Shown: one piece after another, positions 1 to 5,362 of the stretch
Position numbering within the stretch: position 1 is the stretch's first letter
How the letters are laid out: the number at the start of each line of letters is the position of its first letter
Assembly (NCBI GenBank): GCA_938082955.1
Contig: CALKDE010000393.1
Coordinates: forward strand, 1 to 9,025
Source of the DNA: an uncultured Pseudomonadales bacterium
GTDB lineage: Bacteria; Pseudomonadota; Gammaproteobacteria; Pseudomonadales; Pseudohongiellaceae
Direction: 5' to 3'
Length of the DNA: 9,025 nt
The notes under the pieces: model-generated
What the model saw: the letters and a program-made list of their open reading frames with translations, nothing else
The model's database searches: none
What the model was told of the DNA's origin: nothing
Position numbers and translations under genes: made by a program

Positions 1-188
1 TCGGCACCGAAATCGACGAAGGCAGCTTCAAGACTAGGCTCTACACGAGTCACTTTGCCTCTGTAGATATTTGCCTTTTTCTGGATGCGGGTGCGGTTTT
101 CGATGTCCAGGTCGTAGAGTTTCTGACCATCAACTAGGGCAACACGGAGCTCTTCTTCCTGCGTTGCGTTAATAAGCATTCTTTTCAT
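1..188 (-). CDS. rne: Ribonuclease E, N-terminal fragment (cut by window edge)
   Basis: RNase E is the endonuclease that starts most mRNA decay and processes rRNA and tRNA precursors; it also scaffolds the degradosome at the inner membrane. Reading the minus strand from the ATG at 188-186 gives 62 codons with the family's characteristic opening: MKRMLINATQEEELRVALVD, then a DGQKLYDLDIE segment, QKKANIYRGKVTRVEPSLEA and AAFVDFGAE. This is the start of the 5' sensor/S1 region and is nearly the same as E. coli RNase E over this stretch. A second in-frame ATG lies at 179-177, but MKRML is the family start. No good Shine-Dalgarno sequence precedes it; the bases just upstream form a small hairpin (193-212). 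The gene is divergent from everything else in the window. RNase G is much less likely, because it lacks this exact N-terminal sequence. Confidence 0.96.
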   Translation of the reverse strand, partial: MKRMLINATQEEELRVALVDGQKLYDLDIENRTRIQKKANIYRGKVTRVEPSLEAAFVDFGA

Positions 189-192
189 AATA

Positions 193-212
193 GGTTCACT
201 TGTTGTTGAACC
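193..212 (-). promoter_or_regulatory. Hairpin in the rne leader covering the ribosome-binding region
   Basis: On the rne mRNA, GGUUCA and UGAACC form a 6-bp stem with the 8-nt loop ACAACAAG, ending 4 nt before the AUG. The only weak Shine-Dalgarno-like bases (AAGUGA) lie in the loop and the downstream arm, so folding would hide them. E. coli rne is autoregulated through structures in its long 5' leader. That this hairpin does the same here is inference. Confidence 0.4.
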
Positions 213-472
213 AGATAAGAAACTTAGGAGGAAATCATCGAGTGGGGCGCGCACGACTCACGAAGCAGTAGTGGGTAAGGGCAACAAAGGAGGCGCAATC
301 AGGTCGATTAGGCTTCAGCTACAGCAAATTCTTAACGTTTTAACAATAATAGGACAACCATAGACGTGCTATGACTTGCCTTGTTCTCAATTAATCGCCT
401 ACTTGAGGCTCTATGTTGCATCGTATCTATTGTTTTTGTTGAAAATATTACTTAGTTTTGTCTTTCGTTGCC

Positions 473-517
473 CAGCTGATTAGAGCTGGATATCAGCGTA
501 GCATCAGCTGCCTTTTT
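473..517 (+). terminator. Possible intrinsic terminator, or a stem-loop of the rne leader
   Basis: CAGCTGAT (473-480) pairs perfectly with ATCAGCTG (503-510). Inside, GCTG (485-488) pairs with CAGC (494-497) around the loop GATAT. The plus strand then reads CC followed by five T (513-517), which is terminator-like. If real it would end a plus-strand transcript running antisense to the rne leader. The same hairpin would also form in the minus-strand rne leader about 285 nt before its start codon, so it may instead be a leader element. The sequence does not decide between them. Confidence 0.4.
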
Positions 518-581
518 CGAATATCAATTCCTAAACTTATCCGGTTTGTCTCATCATGACCTTGAGTCACGACTTTTAATA

Positions 582-914
582 ACTGTTAAATGGGTTAGCA
601 GTCTCTCTAGCTATCCGCTGATTGCCCTGTATTGGTGCGAATCAGTCTTATGAAGCTGTAATTCTGCCTCTGTGGTCGCCCCTTAAAGGCACGGACCCGG
701 TGTAGTTGTCGTCAGGAGAGCTTGATCCAATAGTCTTTAACTAGAGGCCTTAACAAAATCTCTCAAATAACCGACGACTTCCAATGCTCTGTATCCCGCG
801 CAAAAGGGCGCTTGGGGCTTACAGACGCTACCTTCGAATAAAAATTCAGAAGGAGCAAGAAGACGGAATATAACAGCAATGTCTATAGGACTCAATTAAT
901 GAGTCCTTGTTTTT
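582..914 (+). ncRNA. Candidate structured non-coding RNA of unknown family
   Basis: No protein frame fits here, but the plus strand shows a row of stem-loops ending in an intrinsic terminator. The stems are: 582-589 with 595-602 (loop ATGGG); 618-627 with 634-645 (loop TGTATT, two single-base bulges); 674-680 with 688-697 (three-base bulge); 708-713 with 773-778, with 716-720 and 760-764 inside; 786-801 with 808-828 (about 15 bp with bulges, loop AAAAGG); 831-839 with 844-853 (loop AAAA, one bulge); then the terminator. The 5' end is uncertain. A weak promoter match TTGAGT (562-567), 18 bases, TTAAAT (586-591) would start transcription near 598, inside the first hairpin. I compared it from memory with RNase P RNA, tmRNA, 6S, SRP RNA and CsrB-type RNAs and saw none of their signature sequences. 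Hairpins also arise by chance, so confidence is modest. Confidence 0.38.
887..914 (+). terminator. Rho-independent terminator on the plus strand
   Basis: AGGACTCA (887-894) pairs perfectly with TGAGTCCT (900-907) around the loop ATTAA, followed directly by TGTTTTT (908-914). This is the clearest terminator in the window. There is no T-run on the other strand, so it is directional. No protein-coding gene lies upstream of it on the plus strand, so it implies a non-coding plus-strand transcript. Confidence 0.75.
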
Positions 915-973
915 ACGAAATTTAATAAAAAAAACAATAACATGCATCATTCTTCCGATTTAGATTGGTAGTT

Positions 974-1124
974 GCTAAAGCCGTTTCTAGCGTTATCCAA
1001 TGGCAAGGACGGTGGCGTGGCGCCCTGCGAGCGCATCGTAACACTGTCTTGTGAATGCGTCGCTGCTACGCCGCTTGATAAAACGAAAGTCCTGTGGTTA
1101 AAATACCGGCCGCAGTGGCTTTGC
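974..1124. other. Long imperfect palindromic fold upstream of the recombinase (RNA or DNA structure)
   Basis: Several nested pairings close on one another. The outer stem is 974-985 with 1114-1124: GC, then AAAGCC after one bulged T, then GTT with two G-U pairs. Inside, AGGAC (1006-1010) pairs with GTCCT (1089-1093). The core is a 65-nt hairpin at 1011-1075, with GGCGTGGC (1014-1021) paired to GCTACGCC (1065-1072), GCGA (1027-1030) to TCGC (1060-1063), CGCAT (1032-1036) to ATGCG (1055-1059) and CAC (1042-1044) to GTG (1051-1053). That is about 20 bp in the core with few bulges. It could be a structured RNA on either strand, the 5' leader of the recombinase mRNA, or a foldable DNA site. No known RNA family was recognised, and no integron attC core sites were found. 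Confidence 0.35.
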
Positions 1125-1162
1125 CAGTACAAAGACACAAAAATCAATAAGATACTGGCAAA
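1120..1162. repeat. Perfect 10-bp inverted repeat, 23-bp spacer
   Basis: TTTGCCAGTA (1120-1129) and TACTGGCAAA (1153-1162) are exact reverse complements, separated by an A-rich spacer. There is no T-run after either arm, so it is not an intrinsic terminator. It lies about 140 bp before the recombinase start and could be a site for the recombinase or a regulator. In RNA its left arm shares bases 1120-1124 with the outer stem of the 974-1124 fold, so the two pairings exclude each other. Confidence 0.55.
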
Positions 1163-1301
1163 ACATAGAATTTAAGCAATCACTTGCGGTCGGATCAGGG
1201 TTGATTCTGGACAAAAATAGAATAAAAACAGACCAAGAATTTAACAGGCGGTAACTCTCGACTAACAAGACGTGTCGCCAAAACTGTTAGGGGCAAGATC
1301 A

Positions 1302-1982
1302 ATGACTATTTATTCCTACTGCAGGACTTCTGAGCTGGAATCTTCACTGGAACAGGACGAGCTCGACGCGATTTTAGAGCCAGAGATGCTGGCCATACAA
1401 ACTTACTGCCTCCGCCAGAGCTGGTTTATGACGGAGACACTGAAGGACTCAAATTGTAATTGGCATCATGAATTCGACCGCCGCGAGTCGGGCAAGCGAT
1501 TGATGAATCTGCTGCTGCCTGGTGATGTGCTGCTATGCAGCAAGCTCGAACGCATCTGCAGTTCAAGTCATGAAGTGATCAAGCTGGTGCAAAAACTGCG
1601 AGAAAAGTCCGTTCAGTTGCACATTGTAGAGCTAGGTGGCGATATTACCGATGCGCAAATCAGCGTGAATTTCGCTAACGTAACCGAGCTATTTAGTGCG
1701 TTAGAAAAGCGTAAGTCGGCGGAGCGTATTAAGGGCGTTAAGCGGCGACAAAGAAAGAAGGGGCGTTATCTCGGCGGCAGCCGCCCATTCGGCTATATGA
1801 TTCATGAGAATGGTCGCCTTATCGAAAACGCTATGGAGCAGAAAGTGCTGTGTAGAATAATGGAGCTGAAGAAGGAGGGTAAATCACTGCGTGCCATCTC
1901 CGGTGAAGTATCAACGCCAATAATGCCGATCAGCTTCAAGACTGTGCAGAGGCTCTTGCAGCGACACGCGCAGCAGATTTAA
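1302..1982 (+). CDS. Small serine recombinase (resolvase/invertase superfamily)
   Basis: Serine recombinases cut and rejoin DNA at short sites through a covalent serine-DNA link. I start the gene at the ATG at 1302, giving 226 residues: TAGGGG (1288-1293) is well spaced before it, and it places the motif YCRTS with the serine at residue 10 and arginine at 8, exactly as in gamma-delta resolvase. The GTG at 1272 would add 10 residues with no Shine-Dalgarno sequence. After the catalytic N-terminus come PGDVLLCSKLERICSSS (73-89), the helix leading from the catalytic domain (around 125-145), the basic KGRYLGGSRPFGY segment (153-165) typical of a proteobacterial subgroup, and a C-terminal helix-turn-helix (about 176-222). 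In the usual KLDRxxR motif the aspartate is glutamate (E83), the first arginine is kept (R84), and the second is serine (S87), so activity may be altered. No transposase, cargo gene or terminal repeats accompany it. The 115-bp gap to lolC suggests it is transcribed separately. Confidence 0.88.
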   Translation: MTIYSYCRTSELESSLEQDELDAILEPEMLAIQTYCLRQSWFMTETLKDSNCNWHHEFDRRESGKRLMNLLLPGDVLLCSKLERICSSSHEVIKLVQKLREKSVQLHIVELGGDITDAQISVNFANVTELFSALEKRKSAERIKGVKRRQRKKGRYLGGSRPFGYMIHENGRLIENAMEQKVLCRIMELKKEGKSLRAISGEVSTPIMPISFKTVQRLLQRHAQQI

Positions 1983-2036
1983 TTATGTAACGCGTGACGT
2001 ATGTTTTACTAGAGACAGCGTTTTACGCAGTTCGAT

Positions 2037-2062
2037 CCTAATTAGAGGTTTAGACCCTAATT
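2037..2062. repeat. Short direct repeat CCTAATT in the lolC upstream region
   Basis: CCTAATT occurs at 2037-2043 and again at 2056-2062, 19 bp apart, within the 115-bp gap before lolC. The second copy runs into TTGACA (2061-2066), a perfect -35 hexamer, but no -10 box follows at the right distance. It may be a regulator site or coincidence. Confidence 0.25.
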
Positions 2063-2097
2063 GACATCTTCGATCGCGATTCAAACAAGGTTTGCTC

Positions 2098-3333
2098 ATG
2101 CAAAAGCCGTTCTCTGTATTCGTGGGTTTGCGCTACACCTTGGCTAGGAAGCGGAATTTTTTCCTCTCATTTGTCTCCTTAATTTCCATGCTCGGCGTAA
2201 GCCTGGGTGTAATGATTCTGATCGTTGCGCTGTCGGTGATGAATGGCTCTATCGATACACTGCGCGCTGATGCGCTGAAGTCGGTACCTCATGTCACGGT
2301 CTCCGGCGATGGAGTAACGACGAATTGGAATGAACTCGCCAATATTGCACTTAACTCCTCGAATGTGATTTCAGCGGCGCCCTATCTCGAGGGTGAGGCA
2401 AACATTCTGCACCAAGGGAACAATCGTTTTGTCACTCTGCGGGGTGTCAAGGGCAGGCTTGAAGCGGATGTGGTCGACAATCCTAGCTCTGGATACAGAG
2501 ATCTGCTCATAGCGCTTTCCGAAACTGAAAACGGCATCATTCTAGGAGCGCAGCTCGCCAGTAGCTTAGGTGTGTTCAGTAGCGCGGATCTTTCAGTTAC
2601 TGCGTTGGGTAGCTTGCTTGCTCGAAATCTCGCCGACACAGAAGGGTTTACTGTTGTCGGCTACGCCGATTTTGGCGCCTATGGAAATAGTGATACGGCG
2701 CTGATTAATCTGGCGCAGGCCCAACAGCTATTTGCGCTAAATTCTGCGTCACAATTGCAGCTTAGGCTGCGGGTTGATGATGTGTTTAATGCCAAGACGA
2801 TCGCAGAAGGCTTGTTTGCTGATTACCCCGGCTTGAATGTGCAGTCGTGGGATGAGGCGCAGGCGAGTTTGTTTAATGCGCTGCGTATGGAAAAGGTGCT
2901 CACAAGTTTCATGCTGTTGATGATCGTTATAGTAGGTGCCGTAAATATCGTCTCTACATTAGTTATGGTTGTCGCCGACAAGGGAGCGGACATAGCAATC
3001 TTGCGCACCATGGGCGCGAGCAGAAGCACCATTATGAAAATATTCGTCGTGCAGGGCTTGGTCGCTGGACTGCTGGGAACATTGATCGGCGCAGTACTCG
3101 GCACGCTATTGGCGGCTAATATTACCGATATTAGCCTTATACTCGAGGGGATTATTAATTCCATTGCGGGTGATTCGAATCGCTATTTTATTTCCCATTT
3201 GCAGACAGAGATAGAATGGTCGGAGGTGGGACTGATCTGTATTGCGGCGCTCACAATTAGTTTTCTCGCGACGCTGTATCCAGCTTACCGTGCTAGTCAA
3301 ATTCAGGCGGCAGAAGTGCTGCGCTATGAGTAG
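2098..3333 (+). CDS. lolC: Lipoprotein-releasing ABC transporter permease (LolC/LolE family), first copy
   Basis: This is one of the two membrane subunits of LolCDE, which uses ATP to lift outer-membrane lipoproteins out of the inner membrane and pass them to the chaperone LolA. The ATG at 2098 (411 residues) follows AAGG (2087-2090) and gives MQKPFSVFVGLRYTLARKRN, matching the family start; an in-frame TTG six bases upstream is less likely. The protein has the MacB-like layout: TM1 about 22-50 ending in SVMNG, a periplasmic domain about 51-265, then three TM segments about 270-292, 315-340 and 375-400, with the coupling region DKGADIAILRTMGAS (294-308) and the C-terminal TLYPAYRASQIQAAEVLRYE. 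The segment matching the LolC 'hook' (about 163-190) has no proline and looks LolE-like, so the symbol follows gene order only. It begins the lolC-lolD-lolE operon. Confidence 0.93.
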   Translation: MQKPFSVFVGLRYTLARKRNFFLSFVSLISMLGVSLGVMILIVALSVMNGSIDTLRADALKSVPHVTVSGDGVTTNWNELANIALNSSNVISAAPYLEGEANILHQGNNRFVTLRGVKGRLEADVVDNPSSGYRDLLIALSETENGIILGAQLASSLGVFSSADLSVTALGSLLARNLADTEGFTVVGYADFGAYGNSDTALINLAQAQQLFALNSASQLQLRLRVDDVFNAKTIAEGLFADYPGLNVQSWDEAQASLFNALRMEKVLTSFMLLMIVIVGAVNIVSTLVMVVADKGADIAILRTMGASRSTIMKIFVVQGLVAGLLGTLIGAVLGTLLAANITDISLILEGIINSIAGDSNRYFISHLQTEIEWSEVGLICIAALTISFLATLYPAYRASQIQAAEVLRYE

Positions 3334-3342
3334 TAGAAAGAG

Positions 3343-4029
3343 ATGACAGAAAATTCGACAGTAGTGACTTGTGAACAGCTTGAGAAAACTTATTCTCAAG
3401 GGCCTCAGCTAGTGCAGGTATTGAAGGGCGTGAATTTGCAGGTCGGTCGCGGTGAGCGAATAGCGATTGTAGGCAGCTCTGGTTCTGGCAAAACCACCTT
3501 GCTCAATCTGTTAGGCGGTCTCGACCTGCCAACCAACGGCAAGGTCACCATAGCGGGCAAGAACTTGGCACAGGTTGATGAGACCCAGCGGGGACTTCTG
3601 CGCAATAAAAACCTTGGCTTCGTGTATCAATTCCACCATTTGCTTGGCGAGTTTTCGGCGCTAGAGAATGTGTGTATGCCGTTATTAATAGCCAGACTGC
3701 CTATGGTTGAGGCTGCGCAGCGGGCACGAACGATGTTAGGCAAAGTAGGCCTAGAGGCTAGGGTCGAGCACAAACCCTCTGAACTCTCCGGCGGCGAGCG
3801 GCAGCGAGTGGCGATTGCACGAGCTTTGGTAACAGAGCCCAATTGTGTCTTGCTCGATGAACCTACCGGCAATCTCGATCGGAATACTGCGACCGAGATT
3901 CATGCGCTGATGAACGACTTAAACGAAAAACTAGAGATAAGCTTCATCGTAGTCACCCATGATGAATTGCTAGCGTCCTCTATGGAGCGAAAGTTTTTGC
4001 TTGCCGACGGGCTGCTGAATGAGCAATAA
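3343..4029 (+). CDS. lolD: Lipoprotein-releasing ABC transporter ATPase LolD
   Basis: LolD is the cytoplasmic ATPase that drives lipoprotein extraction by the LolC/LolE pair. At 228 residues it has the normal family length. Visible motifs: Walker A GSSGSGKTT (44-52); the Q-loop and LolD-specific YQFHHLL (95-101), followed by EFSALENVCMPLLI (103-116); ABC signature LSGGERQR (148-155); Walker B CVLLDEP (168-174); D-loop NLD (177-179); and switch histidine in VVTHD (203-207). The YQFHHLL segment separates it from the related FtsE, MacB and LptB ATPases. It starts 9 bases after the lolC stop; the purine run AGAAAGAG abuts the ATG, so translation probably depends on coupling. Its last 11 bases overlap the next permease gene. 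Confidence 0.97.
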   Translation: MTENSTVVTCEQLEKTYSQGPQLVQVLKGVNLQVGRGERIAIVGSSGSGKTTLLNLLGGLDLPTNGKVTIAGKNLAQVDETQRGLLRNKNLGFVYQFHHLLGEFSALENVCMPLLIARLPMVEAAQRARTMLGKVGLEARVEHKPSELSGGERQRVAIARALVTEPNCVLLDEPTGNLDRNTATEIHALMNDLNEKLEISFIVVTHDELLASSMERKFLLADGLLNEQ

Positions 4030-5278
4030 ACCGCTGTCTTTGTCGCGCTTCGTTGCGTTTCGTTATGTGAGCGCCGGCAAAAGTAGTCATTTAGTCTCTT
4101 TCATGTCGGCTATTTCTATCTTCGGTCTAGCTTTGGGGCTGGCTATCCTGATTATTGTGCTCTCGGTTATGAACGGCTTTGATAAGGAGATGCGACAGAG
4201 CGTGCTGGGCATAGTGCCGCATATCACTCTTAGTTCAGAAGAAAACCTCAACGAGACACAATGGCTAGAGATTCGCGACACTATTGAGCAGAACCCAGCC
4301 GTTGTCTCGATCTCACCGGTAATCCAGGCTAGCGGCGTGGCAGCGGCGCAAGGCAGTCACAAAGGCGTAGTAATTAATGGCGTCGATGCAGCGCTCGAAG
4401 CTGAGTCCTCAGCCATTAATAGATTCATGCGCGCAGGTGATCTCACGGCACTGCAGGATAATCGTTGGGGGATCGTGCTCGGGCAAACACTCGCAAACAG
4501 ATTGGGAGTAGGGCTGGGGGACAATGTCGATCTTTTTTCGACGTCGATCTCTATAAATCCTATTACTCCGCTTGCTACATTTAAAGGCTTTGATGTAGTG
4601 GGAATCTACCGCGTGGGCGCAGCGGAGTTAGATGGCAATCTGGTGATGATAAATCTCTCCGCGGCACGCGCTCTGTTTAGGCTGCGCACCCCTTATAATG
4701 CTGTGCATATTCGAACTGTCGATGTGTTGCGGGCCGAAATGGTTCGCCAAGAAATTATGGCTGATCTGCCTGGGGCATTGCGTGGTGAGAGCTGGGTGGC
4801 TACGCTGGGTGCGATCTATGAAAATATTCAGTTCTCGCGCGGAATTATTAGTTTCATGCTATGGCTATTAATCGGTGTGGCGGCATTTAATCTGGTAGTT
4901 AGCCTCATCATGATCGTGCGCGACAAGCGTGGCGACATCGCGATATTAAGAACGCTAGGTGCGAGTCCGAAGACAATCAATCACATCTTTATGTGGCAGG
5001 GCTGTTTTATCGGTCTCACCGGTATAGCGATTGGGGTAGTGCTGGGCGTGCTGGGTTCGCTTTACGTTAGTCAGTTCGCTGCGTTTATAGAAGCTACATT
5101 CTCAATTCAAATACTGAACGCCGAAGTCTACCCAATCGACTTTCTTCCCTCGGCGTTAAACCTTCTCGATGTAGTTTATGTCGCGTCAGGTGTGCTGGTA
5201 CTTTCCCTGCTGGCAACCCTCTATCCTGCGAAGAAGGCGGCGGCGATTCAACCGGCTGATGCCTTGCGCCACGAATAG
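4019..5278 (+). CDS. lolE: Lipoprotein-releasing ABC transporter permease (LolC/LolE family), second copy
   Basis: This is the second membrane subunit of the Lol exporter (419 residues). It begins inside the end of lolD (11-base overlap), with no clear Shine-Dalgarno sequence, so translational coupling is likely. The layout matches the first permease: TM1 about 26-52 ending in SVMNGF, periplasmic domain about 54-270, then TM segments about 275-300, 322-350 and 385-402; coupling region DKRGDIAILRTLGAS (302-316); family end LYPAKKAAAIQPADALRHE (401-419). The segment around 172-200 (ISINPITPLATFKGFDVVG, then ELDG at 203-206) carries two prolines (181, 184) at the place of the LolC hook that binds LolA. 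The C-terminal AEVYPIDFLPS (368-378) resembles E. coli LolE. Position says LolE and the hook says LolC-like function; the symbol follows gene order. Confidence 0.93.
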   Translation: MSNKPLSLSRFVAFRYVSAGKSSHLVSFMSAISIFGLALGLAILIIVLSVMNGFDKEMRQSVLGIVPHITLSSEENLNETQWLEIRDTIEQNPAVVSISPVIQASGVAAAQGSHKGVVINGVDAALEAESSAINRFMRAGDLTALQDNRWGIVLGQTLANRLGVGLGDNVDLFSTSISINPITPLATFKGFDVVGIYRVGAAELDGNLVMINLSAARALFRLRTPYNAVHIRTVDVLRAEMVRQEIMADLPGALRGESWVATLGAIYENIQFSRGIISFMLWLLIGVAAFNLVVSLIMIVRDKRGDIAILRTLGASPKTINHIFMWQGCFIGLTGIAIGVVLGVLGSLYVSQFAAFIEATFSIQILNAEVYPIDFLPSALNLLDVVYVASGVLVLSLLATLYPAKKAAAIQPADALRHE

Positions 5279-5362
5279 TTTTCCCGTACCTCGCTTTATC
5301 TCAATTCCCTGCCTATAACTTATAAGCAAAGATACAGGAAGAAGAGGTAGGTAGGGGAATGG

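Larger units (their letters stand above)
189..581. other. Non-coding stretch: probable rne leader and promoter region
   Basis: No open frame of useful length is present on either strand. On the minus strand this should contain the rne promoter and 5' leader (the E. coli leader is about 360 nt), but I found no convincing -35/-10 pair. Things visible: two perfect AGGAGG hexamers on the plus strand (226-231 and 288-293), which read CCUCCU in the rne leader; an A/U-rich stretch around 325-350; and a hairpin with a T-run at 473-517. The plus-strand AGGAGG at 226 is followed by a GTG at 242 that opens only 9 codons, so I do not call a gene. Confidence 0.6.
915..1301. other. Non-coding stretch upstream of the recombinase; structured, no protein gene supported
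   Basis: The stretch starts A/T-rich (eight A at 927-934) and becomes distinctly G+C-rich at about 1005-1120. Two opposite-strand frames of 66-67 codons overlap here (972-1175 plus, 947-1147 minus). Both would need TTG starts, have no Shine-Dalgarno sequence and cover the same strong hairpins, so I do not call them genes. The fold at 974-1124 and the inverted repeat at 1120-1162 are listed separately. TAGAAT at 1218-1223 resembles a -10 box for the recombinase but has no matching -35. Confidence 0.5.

Noticed and set aside
226..270. Tiny plus-strand gene after AGGAGG (GTG at 242)
   Set aside because: Only nine codons before a stop; the purine-rich motif is better explained as the complement of CCUCCU in the rne leader.
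582..914. CsrB/RsmZ-type RNA sponging CsrA
   Set aside because: Only about five GGA triplets occur in 617-914 and they are not in hairpin loops, unlike CsrB-family RNAs.
970..1130. Integron attC site
   Set aside because: The hairpin size is suggestive, but I could not find the conserved GTTRRRY/RYYYAAC core pair at its ends, and there is no integron integrase or cassette array.
947..1175. Two overlapping 66-67 codon frames on opposite strands
   Set aside because: Both need TTG starts, lack ribosome sites, have no recognisable domain and coincide with strong hairpins; RNA or DNA structure explains the region better.
887..1982. IS607-, IS605- or IS110-type element with a guide-like RNA
   Set aside because: No TnpB-like or DEDD transposase gene is present, the recombinase has its catalytic domain first rather than an N-terminal DNA-binding domain as in IS607, and no element ends were found.
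735..2014. Flanking direct repeat TTT(A/T)ACTAGAG at about 735-745 and 2004-2014 as an integration footprint
   Set aside because: Ten of eleven matching bases over 1.3 kb can arise by chance, and serine recombinases of this class usually leave only a 2-bp core duplication.
2061..2089. Sigma-70 promoter for lolC starting at TTGACA
   Set aside because: The -35 hexamer is perfect, but the bases 16-18 positions downstream (around AAACAAG) do not resemble a -10 box and overlap the ribosome site.
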